From assembly GCA_947448745.1 (NCBI GenBank), contig CANFOQ010000027.1:1-39100 (forward strand): a DNA stretch of 39,100 nucleotides, given 5' to 3'. The DNA comes from Comamonadaceae bacterium. Its GTDB lineage: Bacteria; Pseudomonadota; Gammaproteobacteria; Burkholderiales; Burkholderiaceae_C. The translations under genes and the position numbers were made by a program. The notes beneath the pieces are model-generated. The model saw nothing but the letters and a program-made list of their open reading frames with translations, did not search any database and was not told where the DNA came from. Positions 22,519 through 30,112 of this stretch are shown here, piece after piece. The first letter of the stretch is position 1; each line of letters starts with the position of its first letter.

Positions 22519-23501
22519 AAGCAACACACTGTCGCCACCAGACCAGCTGGCAAAGTTTGAAAATCAGCGGCCTTTTACTGCTTGGCTGGTTGATTTTTTC
22601 AATGCCCGTATCGGCGGCAAACCCCTCATCGTTAGAGCCCCAAGAGGCTTTGGTCAGTGTGGTGGTGGTCGGCGACATCATGCTGGGTGGCCCGCCCGAG
22701 CGAATGATGCAACGCGGTCTAGACCCGTTCAAGCACTTTTCTCAGGTCTTCAAACAGGCCGATATACGCCTTGGCAACCTGGAATGCGTGGTGTCCAACA
22801 AGGGCGAAGCAGAACCAGACAAGCCCAATGTGTTTCGGGTTCATCCGCGGGCCATTCGCTTTTTAAGTCGCCACTTTGACGCCGTGGGCTTGGCCAACAA
22901 CCATTCTGGCGACTATGGCCCCGTGGCTTTTGCCGACATGCTCAAGCGCCTTCGCCAAGCTGGGGTGGGCTTTTATGGGGGAGGTGACAACCTCGCGCAG
23001 GCCCACCAGCCTTTCATCATGGAGAAAAAAGGCGTGCGCATTGCCGTGTTGGGCTTCAATGAATTTCAACCACGCAGCTTTGAAGCCGACCACGACAAAC
23101 CGGGCATTGCTTGGAGTGAAGACGAGCAGGTGTTGCGAGACATCGCTTGGGCGCGTGGGCCTGGTCGCGCCGATGTGGTCATCATGGTGATGCACTGGGG
23201 TTGGGAAGACCCCTTGGCGAATCACCGTCAGCGCCAATTGGCCCGCTTGATGATTGACGCTGGCGCTGACGCGGTGATCGGCGGACATCCCCACTTGGTG
23301 CAAGACAGAGAGGTCTACCAAGGCAAGCCCATTTTTTACAGCTTGGGCAATTTTGTTTTTGAAGGTTTTGACAATCCAGTCAACAACACCGGCTTGGTCT
23401 TGAATTTGAGCATCAGCAAACACGGCGTTCAACATTGGGACCTGATGCAAGCGCACATCGACAAGCGCGGTGTGCCCAGGCTGCGTCAACACCCACCCTG
23501 A
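22515..23501 (+). CDS. CapA-family metallophosphatase-like protein
   Basis: I take ATG at 22515, which overlaps the upstream stop (ATGA); an ATG at 22491 would add 8 residues. The 328-residue product has a signal peptide (LKISGLLLLGWLIFSMPVSA). The core has the CapA/PGA_cap metallophosphatase motifs: VVVVGDIMLGG, GNLECVVSNKG, AVGLANNHSGDYG, VMHWGWEDP and VIGGHPHLVQ, with metal-binding Asp, His and Asn in place. The family is named for poly-gamma-glutamate capsule assembly, but the capsule genes capB/capC are absent, so that product cannot be claimed. A role in envelope polymer or phosphoester chemistry is likely. Confidence 0.88.
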   Translation: MKATHCRHQTSWQSLKISGLLLLGWLIFSMPVSAANPSSLEPQEALVSVVVVGDIMLGGPPERMMQRGLDPFKHFSQVFKQADIRLGNLECVVSNKGEAEPDKPNVFRVHPRAIRFLSRHFDAVGLANNHSGDYGPVAFADMLKRLRQAGVGFYGGGDNLAQAHQPFIMEKKGVRIAVLGFNEFQPRSFEADHDKPGIAWSEDEQVLRDIAWARGPGRADVVIMVMHWGWEDPLANHRQRQLARLMIDAGADAVIGGHPHLVQDREVYQGKPIFYSLGNFVFEGFDNPVNNTGLVLNLSISKHGVQHWDLMQAHIDKRGVPRLRQHPP

Positions 23502-23570
23502 AACCGGGTGTTATCCTGCCCGGCGCTTAGCCCAAACCCCTATCAAAACGCCAACGACAAGGTTGAAATC

Positions 23571-24572
23571 ATGACAATGACCCCGATGAACTACGTGGCG
23601 CATGGCGCTGGTGGTGCCCCCGACATCCTCAAACTGGCCCAAACCAGCGTCCCCACGCCCGGTCCTGGCGAAGTGTTGGTCAAGGTGGCGTATGCGGGCG
23701 TCAACCGTCCAGATTGTCTACAGCGAAGTGGTCGCTATCCGCCGCCGCCAAGCGCATCGCCTATATTGGGTTTGGAAGCATCCGGCCATGTGGTGGCGTT
23801 GGGGGAAGGCGTGACGCGCTGGAAGATGGGCGACGCCTTGTGTGGCTTGGCCAATGGCGGCGCTTATGCCGAGTACGTGTGTTTGCCCGAAGGCCAATGC
23901 TTGCCCATTCCCCAAGGCATGAGCCTGCTGCAAGCCGCCGCTTTGCCGGAAAACTATTTCACCGTCTGGACCAATGTGTTCCAGCGCGGACATTTGAAAG
24001 CCGGCGAAAGCTTCCTGGTCCATGGCGGTTCGTCGGGCATTGGCCTCACCGCCATTCAACTGGCCAAGGCCTTTGGCGCCCGGGTGTTCTGTACGGTGGG
24101 CAATGCGGACAAGGTGCAGGCTTGCGTGAAAGCCGGAGCGAATGTCGCCATCAACTACAAGACCCAAGACTTTGTGGCAGAGGTCATGAACGCCTCCGCC
24201 CAGCAAGGCGTGAACATCATTTTGGACATGGTCGGCGGCGACTACATGCAGCGCAATTTGCAAGCCTTGGCGGTGGATGGGCGCTTGGTGCAGATTGCGT
24301 TTTTACAGCCCTCCAAAACCGAGGTGGACTGGATCGGTTTGATGGTCAAACGGTTGACTTTCACGGGTTCCACCTTGCGCCCCCGCACCGCAGCGGACAA
24401 GGCGCAGATGGCCAAAGAATTGCACGAACAAGTTTGGCCGCTGCTTGAAAAAGGCCAATGCCAGCCGGTCATTCACCAGGTGTTTGACCTGGCCGAGGCA
24501 GCCCAGGCGCATGCCCTGATGGAGTCTTCCACCCACATTGGCAAGATCATGCTGAAGGTGGCGGGGGGCTGA
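23571..24572 (+). CDS. NAD(P)H quinone oxidoreductase, zinc-free MDR type (PIG3-like)
   Basis: The 333-residue enzyme belongs to the medium-chain reductase family: VKVAYAGVNRPDCLQRSGRY with PPPPSASPILGLEASG, ALPENYFTVWTNVFQRGHLK, the NADPH-binding FLVHGGSSGIGLTAIQLAKA, and KRLTFTGSTLRPRT. It lacks the Cys/His zinc ligands of alcohol dehydrogenases and fits the TP53I3/PIG3-type quinone oxidoreductases. ATG at 23571 has AAGG about 8 bases upstream. Its 3' end overlaps the convergent Zur-like gene by 26 bases. No close functional link with neighbours is apparent. Confidence 0.9.
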   Translation: MTMTPMNYVAHGAGGAPDILKLAQTSVPTPGPGEVLVKVAYAGVNRPDCLQRSGRYPPPPSASPILGLEASGHVVALGEGVTRWKMGDALCGLANGGAYAEYVCLPEGQCLPIPQGMSLLQAAALPENYFTVWTNVFQRGHLKAGESFLVHGGSSGIGLTAIQLAKAFGARVFCTVGNADKVQACVKAGANVAINYKTQDFVAEVMNASAQQGVNIILDMVGGDYMQRNLQALAVDGRLVQIAFLQPSKTEVDWIGLMVKRLTFTGSTLRPRTAADKAQMAKELHEQVWPLLEKGQCQPVIHQVFDLAEAAQAHALMESSTHIGKIMLKVAGG

Positions 24573-24939
24573 GTTTGCAGGTTTCACACACGCCGTAGAG
24601 CGTTATTTCATGGCTTTCCACCGTGAAGCCTTTGGGCGCCAGTTGCTGCATGTCCCCTGGGCAGTCGTGCACATCAAACACCTTGTCGCAACGGGTGCAG
24701 TGGAAATGGTGGTGATGGTGGTGGTGTGACGGCTCGTAGCGCGGATTCTCACCAGGCAAATACACGGTGGTGAGCATGCCGTTGTCCACCAAGGATTTGA
24801 TGTTCCGATAGACGGTGGCCATGCCCATGCCGGGCACTTCCAGGGCAGCCGCTTCCAGTATTTCGGGGGCCAACAAGGGGCGTTGCGCCGCGTGGATGGC
24901 GTTCAAGATGGCCGTGCTTTGCTTGGTGATGCGTTCCAT
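24547..24939 (-). CDS. zur: Fur-family metal regulator, most likely Zur
   Basis: The 130-residue protein has the Fur-family winged helix (GMGMATVYRNIKSLVDNGML) and two structural CxxC pairs (C81-C84 and C118-C121). A run of seven His (72-78) followed by F-H80-C sits in the hinge, where metal-sensing His occur in all Fur proteins. The tail ends PPPPSA. Gene context decides between paralogues: it is divergent from a ZIP transporter and a Zrg-type zinc-uptake operon, so a zinc-responsive repressor (Zur) is most probable; Fur or Mur are less so. The 3' end overlaps the convergent oxidoreductase. A palindrome lies 16 bases upstream of its start. Confidence 0.82.
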   Translation of the reverse strand: MERITKQSTAILNAIHAAQRPLLAPEILEAAALEVPGMGMATVYRNIKSLVDNGMLTTVYLPGENPRYEPSHHHHHHHFHCTRCDKVFDVHDCPGDMQQLAPKGFTVESHEITLYGVCETCKLSPPPPSA

Positions 24940-24954
24940 GGATCCGTGTTTATT

Positions 24955-24975
24955 TGATAATGCGTTATCATTATC
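24955..24975. promoter_or_regulatory. Zur/Fur-type operator between zur and the zinc-uptake genes
   Basis: GATAATG (24956-24962) pairs as an inverted repeat with CATTATC (24969-24975); an overlapping TGATAA-N4-TTATCA (24955-24970) is also symmetric. The sequence resembles a Fur-family box with an extra central base. It lies 16 bases before the zur start and 73 bases before the ZIP start, so binding could repress both directions. This is the expected layout for autoregulated Zur control. Confidence 0.7.
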
Positions 24976-25048
24976 GAGTATTGAGTGACGCTGACGATTG
25001 TGACTGAAGACGCTTTCTTGTTTTCAGGTCGACAGCTGGGGATGCATC

Positions 25049-25830
25049 ATGACTTTGATCTGGATTCTGTCGGCCTGCTTGGCCTCTACCGGCCTGAGCC
25101 TGTTGCTGGCATACGCGGTCGCCCATCGAATTCCCACCAAAGCGCTGTCCTTGATGGTGGCTTTTTCAGCAGGCACCATGCTGTCAGCCGCCTTGATGGA
25201 CGTGCTGCCTGAAGCCCTGGAACAGGAGGGTGTCGATCCGCACCTGTTGTTTGGGGCTTTGTTGCTGGCCTTGCTGGGCTTTTACTTCATGGAACGTGCA
25301 GCACTGTGGCGGCATCACCATCACAGCCCTGACGCCGAGCAAAGTCCAGCTGTCGCCCCAGCGCCGCATCAGCACGCAGATTTGAAACCTGCCGGTATGC
25401 GGTGTTGCTGGGTGATGGCGTGCACAATTTTGTGGATGGTTTGTTGATTGCTGCCGCTTTCATGGCAGATCCATGGCTGGGGGTGACCACGGCGGCCGCC
25501 ATTTTTGTGCATGAACTGCCCCAGGAAATTGGCGAATTTGCGGTGTATTTGGCCTCAGGGTGGTCCAAAACCAAGGCCTTGACCATGAACCTGTTGGGGG
25601 GGATGACCAGTGTGCTGGGCGGCTTGGTGGGCTGGTGGCTGCTCGAGCCCGGGCCAGCCATTCCCTATGTGTTGATGGTCACGGTCGCCAGTTTTGTCTA
25701 TATTTCATTGGCTGATTTGATGCCCTACTTGCACAAACAGCATGGCCGTGATGGCTTTGCCCCGCAATCAGCTTTGTTGTTATTGGGCATTTCGTGGGTG
25801 CCCGTTTTTGCACATTTCTTCCACCACTGA
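25049..25830 (+). pseudogene. ZIP-family zinc transporter disrupted by a one-base frameshift
   Basis: The first half is read from ATG 25049 (GGGGA 7 bases upstream): membrane helices from MTLIWILSACLASTGLSLLL, the LSLMVAFSAGTMLSAALMD helix, then a His-rich loop (WRHHHHS ... PHQHADLKP). At about 25391-25395 the reading moves to another frame, which carries RYAVLLGDGVHNFVDGLL and the metal-site helix IFVHELPQEIGEF, then three more helices to the stop at 25830. Restoring one C (GCCGG to GCCCGG) joins KPA to RYAVLL in one 260-residue ZIP protein of normal length. As written the first frame stops at 25447 after a random tail, without HNFxDG and HELPxE. It is either a real mutation or a base-calling error. 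Confidence 0.88.
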
Positions 25831-25863
25831 AACCAGTTTCAATCGACCTAGAATGGATTTCTC

Positions 25864-26382
25864 ATGAACCCATGGATTCTCACTCTCATTCTTCAGACCA
25901 CTGCTGTTTTACTGCCTGTTTGGGCTGCCGACAAACATGATCATGCTGGGCATTCGCATGGGCAAGGGCAGCTCGAACTGGTGGTGCAGGGGGGCTCGGT
26001 GAAAGCCAACTTTGAAATCCCCATGGAAAGTCTTTTGGGCTTTGAACATCTGCCCACAACACCGGCCCAAAAGAAAGCCATGGCGGACTTACAAGCAGGG
26101 GTGACGCAACCCGACTACGTGCTGAGCTTGCCCAAAGCGGCCGCGTGCGAATTGAAAAGCGTTGAAGCCCAGTCCGATATGTTTTTGGGCCAAAAATCAA
26201 CCCACAGTGATTTGGACCTGAGCATGACGTTCACCTGCAGCCAACCCGCTGAACTCAAGCAAATTGAATTTCCCATTTTCAAACAACACACGCGCTTGAA
26301 AAGTTTGAAGGTCGACATGCTCACGCCGAAAGGTCAAGGAGCCACAACGGTCAAAGCCAATGACCCGGTCTTGCGTTGGTAA
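25864..26382 (+). CDS. Periplasmic zinc-binding protein, DUF2796/ZrgA type
   Basis: The 172-residue protein starts with a signal peptide (MNPWILTLILQTTAVLLPVW, then AA) followed by a His/Asp-rich metal-binding stretch (DKHDHAGHSHGQGQ). The rest matches DUF2796: LELVVQGGSVKANFEIPMES, FEHLPTTPAQKKA, CELKSVEAQ, HSDLDLSMTFTC and IEFPIFKQHTRLKSLKVD. In Vibrio the equivalent ZrgA works with an ABC system for zinc uptake. Here it is followed 3 bases later by the ABC ATPase. The start has GGA about 6 bases upstream. It acts in the periplasm, presumably handing zinc to the permease; that step is inference. Confidence 0.88.
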   Translation: MNPWILTLILQTTAVLLPVWAADKHDHAGHSHGQGQLELVVQGGSVKANFEIPMESLLGFEHLPTTPAQKKAMADLQAGVTQPDYVLSLPKAAACELKSVEAQSDMFLGQKSTHSDLDLSMTFTCSQPAELKQIEFPIFKQHTRLKSLKVDMLTPKGQGATTVKANDPVLRW

Positions 26383-26385
26383 GCC

Positions 26386-27072
26386 ATGCCTGTGGCCCTG
26401 CACCTGTCTGAACTCACCCACGCCTGGCCCGGCCAAGCGCCGATCATTCACATCGCCCAACTGCAACTTCCCCAGGGCCAACATTTGTTCATTCAAGGCC
26501 CCAGCGGCTGTGGCAAAAGCACCTTGTTGTCCTTGTTGGCGGGCGTGCAACAGGTGCAGCAAGGCGTCTGCCAAGTATTGAGACATGACCTGGCGACCTT
26601 GGGCTCCATGCAGCGAGACCAACTGCGCGGGGAACACATGGGTGTGATTTTTCAGCAGTTCAATTTGCTGCCGTTTTTGGATGTCGCCGCCAACACCTTG
26701 TTGCCCACCCGTTTGTTCGCCAGTCGTGCGGCGGCTGCCAGCCAAGTTTGGGGCAGCCCGCTGGCGCAAGCCCTAGCATTGGCCGAGGGCTTGGGCTTGC
26801 CTTCATCACTTTGGCATCAGCCGGTGCACCAGTTGTCGGTGGGTCAGCAGCAGCGGGTGGCCGCTGTGCGGGCCCTGATGGGGCAGCCTCAACTCATCAT
26901 CGCGGACGAACCCACGTCGGCTTTGGATGACGCCAATCAATTGGAATTTCTAGATTTGCTGCTGGGCACGGCTGAGAAGCAGGGTGCGAGTGTGGTGATG
27001 GTCAGCCACAACGCACGATTGGCTGATCGGTTTCACCAGGTCTATGTTTGGCCGACCCAGGAGGCCGCATGA
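26386..27072 (+). CDS. ABC transporter ATP-binding protein (LolD/MacB-like, Zrg system)
   Basis: The 228-residue ATPase has all required motifs: Walker A GPSGCGKST (38-46), Q-loop Q90 (IFQQFN), signature LSVGQQQR (150-157; the usual LSGGQ is changed at Gly3 to Val), Walker B LIIADEP (170-176) and the H-loop His208. It belongs to the subfamily that energises FtsX-like permeases (LolCDE, MacB). It lies between the DUF2796 protein and the permease whose start overlaps its stop (ATGA). Predicted partner of that permease in zinc uptake. Confidence 0.92.
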   Translation: MPVALHLSELTHAWPGQAPIIHIAQLQLPQGQHLFIQGPSGCGKSTLLSLLAGVQQVQQGVCQVLRHDLATLGSMQRDQLRGEHMGVIFQQFNLLPFLDVAANTLLPTRLFASRAAAASQVWGSPLAQALALAEGLGLPSSLWHQPVHQLSVGQQQRVAAVRALMGQPQLIIADEPTSALDDANQLEFLDLLLGTAEKQGASVVMVSHNARLADRFHQVYVWPTQEAA

Positions 27073-28367
27073 AATTTTGGCTGGGTTTGGCGTGGCAAAG
27101 TGCATGGTCTAGGCGGCAGGCGCTATCCTTGGTCACGGTGTCAGTGGCCGTGTCGGTGCTGATCTTGCTAAGCGTTCAGCAACTGCGTGAAGACGCCCGG
27201 CGCAGTTTTTCCAACGCCTTGAGCGGCGTCGATTTGATTGTGGGACCCCGCGGCAGTGCTACCGAACTAATGCTCTACAGCGTGTTTCAAATTGGTCGAC
27301 CCTCTAGAAACATGGGCTATGCCGGGTTCCAAGAGATCCAAAAAATGCCCCAAGTGCGTTGGGCGGTGCCCATCCAGCTGGGGGACACCTACAAGGGTCA
27401 TCCGGTGTTGGGCACCACGCCCACCTTGTTCACCGAGATCAAAAGCCAAGGCCAAGGTCTGCGTTGGGCGCAAGGCCGCGCTTTTGGCGATCCGGCGGCT
27501 CAGCCCCAGGCCTTGTCTGAGGTGGTGCTGGGTGCCGAGGTGGCCCGCAGGTTTGGTCACCAACTGGGTGACAAATTGGTCATGACGCATGGTGCAGGGG
27601 GCGGCCCAGAAGACACCGACCATGACGAGCAACCGCTGACCGTGGTGGGCATCTTGCAGCCCACAGGAGCGCCTATAGACCGCACGGTCTTGGTGAACCT
27701 GGAAGGCTTTGAAGCCATGCACCAGGGCTGGGGCTTGGGTATTTCGCCCAAAGCCTTGAAGGCTGCCCACGCCCATGAAGACGCCCCCCTAAATGCCAAA
27801 GAATTGGAACCCGTGAGTTTGTCCGCCGTGTGGGTGGGCTTGCACAACCGCACCGAGGTGTTTTCAGTACGTCGAAAGATTGAAAGTTTCAACCGCGACC
27901 CGCTGATGGCCGTCATGCCCGGTGTGGCTTTGGACGAACTGTGGCAGGTGGTCAAAGTGGTGGAAAACAGCCTCGTTTTGGTGGGACTGTTGGTGGCAGC
28001 CAGCGCGATGCTCAGTGTGGCGGCCGTGCTGCTGGTGGCCATGGCTGGCAGGCGCAAAGAATTGGCCATCTTGCGGGCCATGGGCGTGGCGCCCAAGGCC
28101 TTGCTGGGCTATGTCTTGTTAGAGTCGATGCTGGTGTGCTTGTTGGGCATCACCTTGGGGGAGCTCTTCAGCCTTGCTTTGATGTGGGGCGCCCAAGACC
28201 TGCTGCGGGTGCAGTTTGGTGTGTTGGTGCAACCCGGTTGGCCCTCTGAGCAAGCTTGGCTGAGTCTGGCGGCTTTGAGCGCTGTGGCCATGATGGCCAG
28301 TGTGCTGCCTGCATGGCAGGCTTATCGTTTGTCGCTGATGGATGGCTTGCATCCCCCGGCTGTTTAA
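27069..28367 (+). CDS. FtsX/MacB-like ABC permease (Zrg system)
   Basis: The 432-residue protein starts at ATG 27069, overlapping the ATPase stop. It has one N-terminal membrane helix (ALSLVTVSVAVSVLILLSV), a large periplasmic MacB-PCD-like domain (LSGVDLIVGPRGSATELMLY, WAVPIQLGDTYKG, LTVVGILQPTGAPIDRTVLV) and three C-terminal helices (LVGLLVAASAMLSVAAVLLV, AMAGRRKELAILRAMG, then further hydrophobic runs). The periplasmic part has two metal-friendly patches, PEDTDHDE and AAHAHED. The FtsX-type mechanism does not carry substrate through a channel in the usual way, so its role in zinc uptake may be indirect. Confidence 0.92.
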   Translation: MKFWLGLAWQSAWSRRQALSLVTVSVAVSVLILLSVQQLREDARRSFSNALSGVDLIVGPRGSATELMLYSVFQIGRPSRNMGYAGFQEIQKMPQVRWAVPIQLGDTYKGHPVLGTTPTLFTEIKSQGQGLRWAQGRAFGDPAAQPQALSEVVLGAEVARRFGHQLGDKLVMTHGAGGGPEDTDHDEQPLTVVGILQPTGAPIDRTVLVNLEGFEAMHQGWGLGISPKALKAAHAHEDAPLNAKELEPVSLSAVWVGLHNRTEVFSVRRKIESFNRDPLMAVMPGVALDELWQVVKVVENSLVLVGLLVAASAMLSVAAVLLVAMAGRRKELAILRAMGVAPKALLGYVLLESMLVCLLGITLGELFSLALMWGAQDLLRVQFGVLVQPGWPSEQAWLSLAALSAVAMMASVLPAWQAYRLSLMDGLHPPAV

Positions 28368-28379
28368 CTGGAATGGACC

Positions 28380-28958
28380 ATGAATTTGTTTTCTGAACAA
28401 CTGCATCGCCGTCATTGGCTGGCTGCCATTGCAGTGTTGGCTTTGACGCCTGAAGCTTGGGCGCAAACCCCTGGTTACAAAACCATCGAATGGAATGACC
28501 TCATGCCAGACGACTGGGTCAAGGACATGACCAAGGAAATGGCCAAGATGAGCAAGCTGAATGGCTTGCAAGATGGCAGCCAAGAGGCCACCAAGGCCAT
28601 GGCGGACTTGCGGAAGCGACTGGACGATGCGCCGATTGTGAAATCTCAGGTCAATCAGAAAGTTCGCTTGCCCGGTTATGCCGTCCCATTGGATGCTGAC
28701 CGCAACAGCAAGCGCGAGTTTTTGCTGGTGCCGTATTTTGGCGCTTGCATTCACACGCCGCCGCCGCCCTCGAATCAAATCGTGTTGGTGCGGCCCACGG
28801 CCAACAGCAAGATCAAGAAAATGCCTGAATCCATGGATGTCTTGTGGGTGGAAGGTGAATTGAAAGAGTCTCGGGTCAACACCAGCCAAGGTGTGAGCGG
28901 CTATATGTTGGAGGCGATCAACATCGCCCCCTATGAAATGAAGCCAGCCAAGCGCTGA
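28380..28958 (+). CDS. DUF3299 exported protein (Zrg system)
   Basis: The 192-residue protein has an N-terminal signal (RRHWLAAIAVLALTPEAWA) and a DUF3299 body: YKTIEWNDLMPDDW, VRLPGYAVPLDADRNSK, EFLLVPYFGACIHTPPPPSN, QIVLVRP and SGYMLEAINIAPYE. The CIHTPPPPSNQ stretch is the family signature and holds a conserved Cys and His that could bind metal. DUF3299 genes regularly accompany the DUF2796-ABC-permease set. It starts 13 bases after the permease stop. Function within the zinc system is unknown. Confidence 0.88.
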   Translation: MNLFSEQLHRRHWLAAIAVLALTPEAWAQTPGYKTIEWNDLMPDDWVKDMTKEMAKMSKLNGLQDGSQEATKAMADLRKRLDDAPIVKSQVNQKVRLPGYAVPLDADRNSKREFLLVPYFGACIHTPPPPSNQIVLVRPTANSKIKKMPESMDVLWVEGELKESRVNTSQGVSGYMLEAINIAPYEMKPAKR

Positions 28959-29000
28959 CCTACAATGGCCTGAACCAACAAATCACGCCCCTTAATTCCC

Positions 29001-29573
29001 ATGGAAACACCTGATCCTCAAGAACTGGCAGAAGCCGCTTCTGACCCTTTTAAAACCTACTGCGCCTTGTTGGTGTCTGTGTTGGCCATGGTTTTGGCCC
29101 TCAACAATTTGGGTGGCAGCAACACGGGCAAAGAGGCCACCATGAACAACATTTTGGCGGCCAACACCTATTCTTTTTATCAGGCCAAAAGCGTTCGACA
29201 AACCGAGTACAAATTGGCTGCAGACCGCATTGAAATGCAACTAAGCACGGACAAGCCCAACGGAACGGCCAAAGAATTGCTTGAAAACAAGCTGGCCGAT
29301 TACAAAAAAACCATCCAACGTTATGACTCCGAACCTGAAACAGGTGAGGGCAAGAAGGAATTGCTGGCCAAAGCCAAGCAATTGGAAGATGCACGGGACT
29401 TGTCTCTTCGCAAAGATCCTTGGTTTGATTACGCCGAGGGTTTGCTTCAACTGGCCATTGTGCTGACTTCTGTGGCTATCATCACTGGGCGACGTGCCAT
29501 GTTCAACGTGGCTTTGTTGCTTGGGCTTGTAGGCTCTTTGTGTACATTGAACGGCTATTTCCTTTTTTACTAA
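29001..29573 (+). CDS. DUF4337-family membrane protein
   Basis: The 190-residue protein has one N-terminal membrane helix (YCALLVSVLAMVLALNNLGG), a central charged helical region of about 100 residues (NNILAANTYSFYQAKSVRQT, ENKLADYKKTIQRYDS, ELLAKAKQLEDARDLS), and two C-terminal helices (LQLAIVLTSVAIITG, ALLLGLVGSLCTLNGYFLF). The AANxYSFYQAKSxRQT stretch is characteristic of DUF4337. Function unknown. It sits between the zinc genes and the second bactofilin, all on the plus strand. Confidence 0.85.
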   Translation: METPDPQELAEAASDPFKTYCALLVSVLAMVLALNNLGGSNTGKEATMNNILAANTYSFYQAKSVRQTEYKLAADRIEMQLSTDKPNGTAKELLENKLADYKKTIQRYDSEPETGEGKKELLAKAKQLEDARDLSLRKDPWFDYAEGLLQLAIVLTSVAIITGRRAMFNVALLLGLVGSLCTLNGYFLFY

Positions 29574-29600
29574 ACTTCAATTTTCAACGGCGGACGACCC

Positions 29601-30059
29601 ATGGCAACCAATCTAGATCAATCAAACAACCTCGTGATCGGTAACGGCGTGACTTTCAAGGGCACCCTCAATGTCCCCAAGAAAGCCACCGTTTACGGCA
29701 CGATTGATGGCGAACTGACTGCCGAAGAAATTTTCATTGGTCAGTCTGGAAAAATCACAGGCAAGGTAACGGCACGCAGCATTGAGGTCGAGGGTGAACT
29801 GCATCAAGTCATTCACTGCCGAGATCACTTGCATATCCGCGCGTCTGGCAAGGTCTCAGGCAAACTGGAATATTCTCAAATTCAAATTGAACGCGGCGGT
29901 GAATTCCGTGGTGAGATGCAACAAGTGGGTGCGCCACCTGTGATTCCATCTGCCACTGCAAATTCATTCACAGCGCCTAAGCCCAACTTGCCTTTGGGTG
30001 CAGCCATGTCAGCACCACCTTCTGGATCAGCAGCACCAGGTGGCAATAGCGACGTTTAA
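29601..30059 (+). CDS. Bactofilin (polymer-forming cytoskeletal protein), copy 2
   Basis: The 152-residue bactofilin starts MATNLDQSNNLVIGNGVTFK and carries the beta-helix core (GTLNVPKKATVYGTIDGELT, SGKITGKVTARSIEVEGEL, SGKVSGKLEYSQIQIERGGE). A tail of about 45 residues rich in Pro, Ala and Ser follows. It is clearly paralogous to copy 1 at 20798, with LVIGxGVTFxG, (D/E)YSxIxIERGG(Q/E)F and the C-H-R/D-D-H-x-x-I-x-x-S-G turn shared; the tails differ. ATG at 29601 has CGGA upstream. It comes 28 bases after the DUF4337 gene, which may encode its membrane partner. Confidence 0.93.
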   Translation: MATNLDQSNNLVIGNGVTFKGTLNVPKKATVYGTIDGELTAEEIFIGQSGKITGKVTARSIEVEGELHQVIHCRDHLHIRASGKVSGKLEYSQIQIERGGEFRGEMQQVGAPPVIPSATANSFTAPKPNLPLGAAMSAPPSGSAAPGGNSDV

Positions 30060-30082
30060 TTGAAATCTTTTTCGCATGGCCC

Positions 30083-30106
30083 CTGTGCATTGGCTTTCAT
30101 GCACAG
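30083..30106. terminator. Hairpin between convergent bactofilin 2 and dehalogenase genes
   Basis: CTGTGCAT (30083-30090) pairs perfectly with ATGCACAG (30099-30106) over an 8-base loop. It lies between the two convergent stop codons, as bidirectional terminators do. Neither side has a proper T tract, so strength is uncertain. Confidence 0.45.
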
Positions 30107-30112
30107 AAAGGC

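Noticed and set aside
22515-23501. Capsule (poly-gamma-glutamate) synthesis locus
   Set aside because: Only a CapA-like protein is present; capB and capC, which make the polymer, are absent.
23714-24448. A 244-residue alternative-frame protein inside the quinone oxidoreductase gene
   Set aside because: Frame-shifted shadow; the oxidoreductase frame shows full-length homology without breaks.
25391-25403. Programmed ribosomal frameshifting in the ZIP gene
   Set aside because: No slippery heptamer or downstream structure is seen at the junction, and ZIP transporters are not known to need frameshifting. A one-base deletion explains the data more simply.
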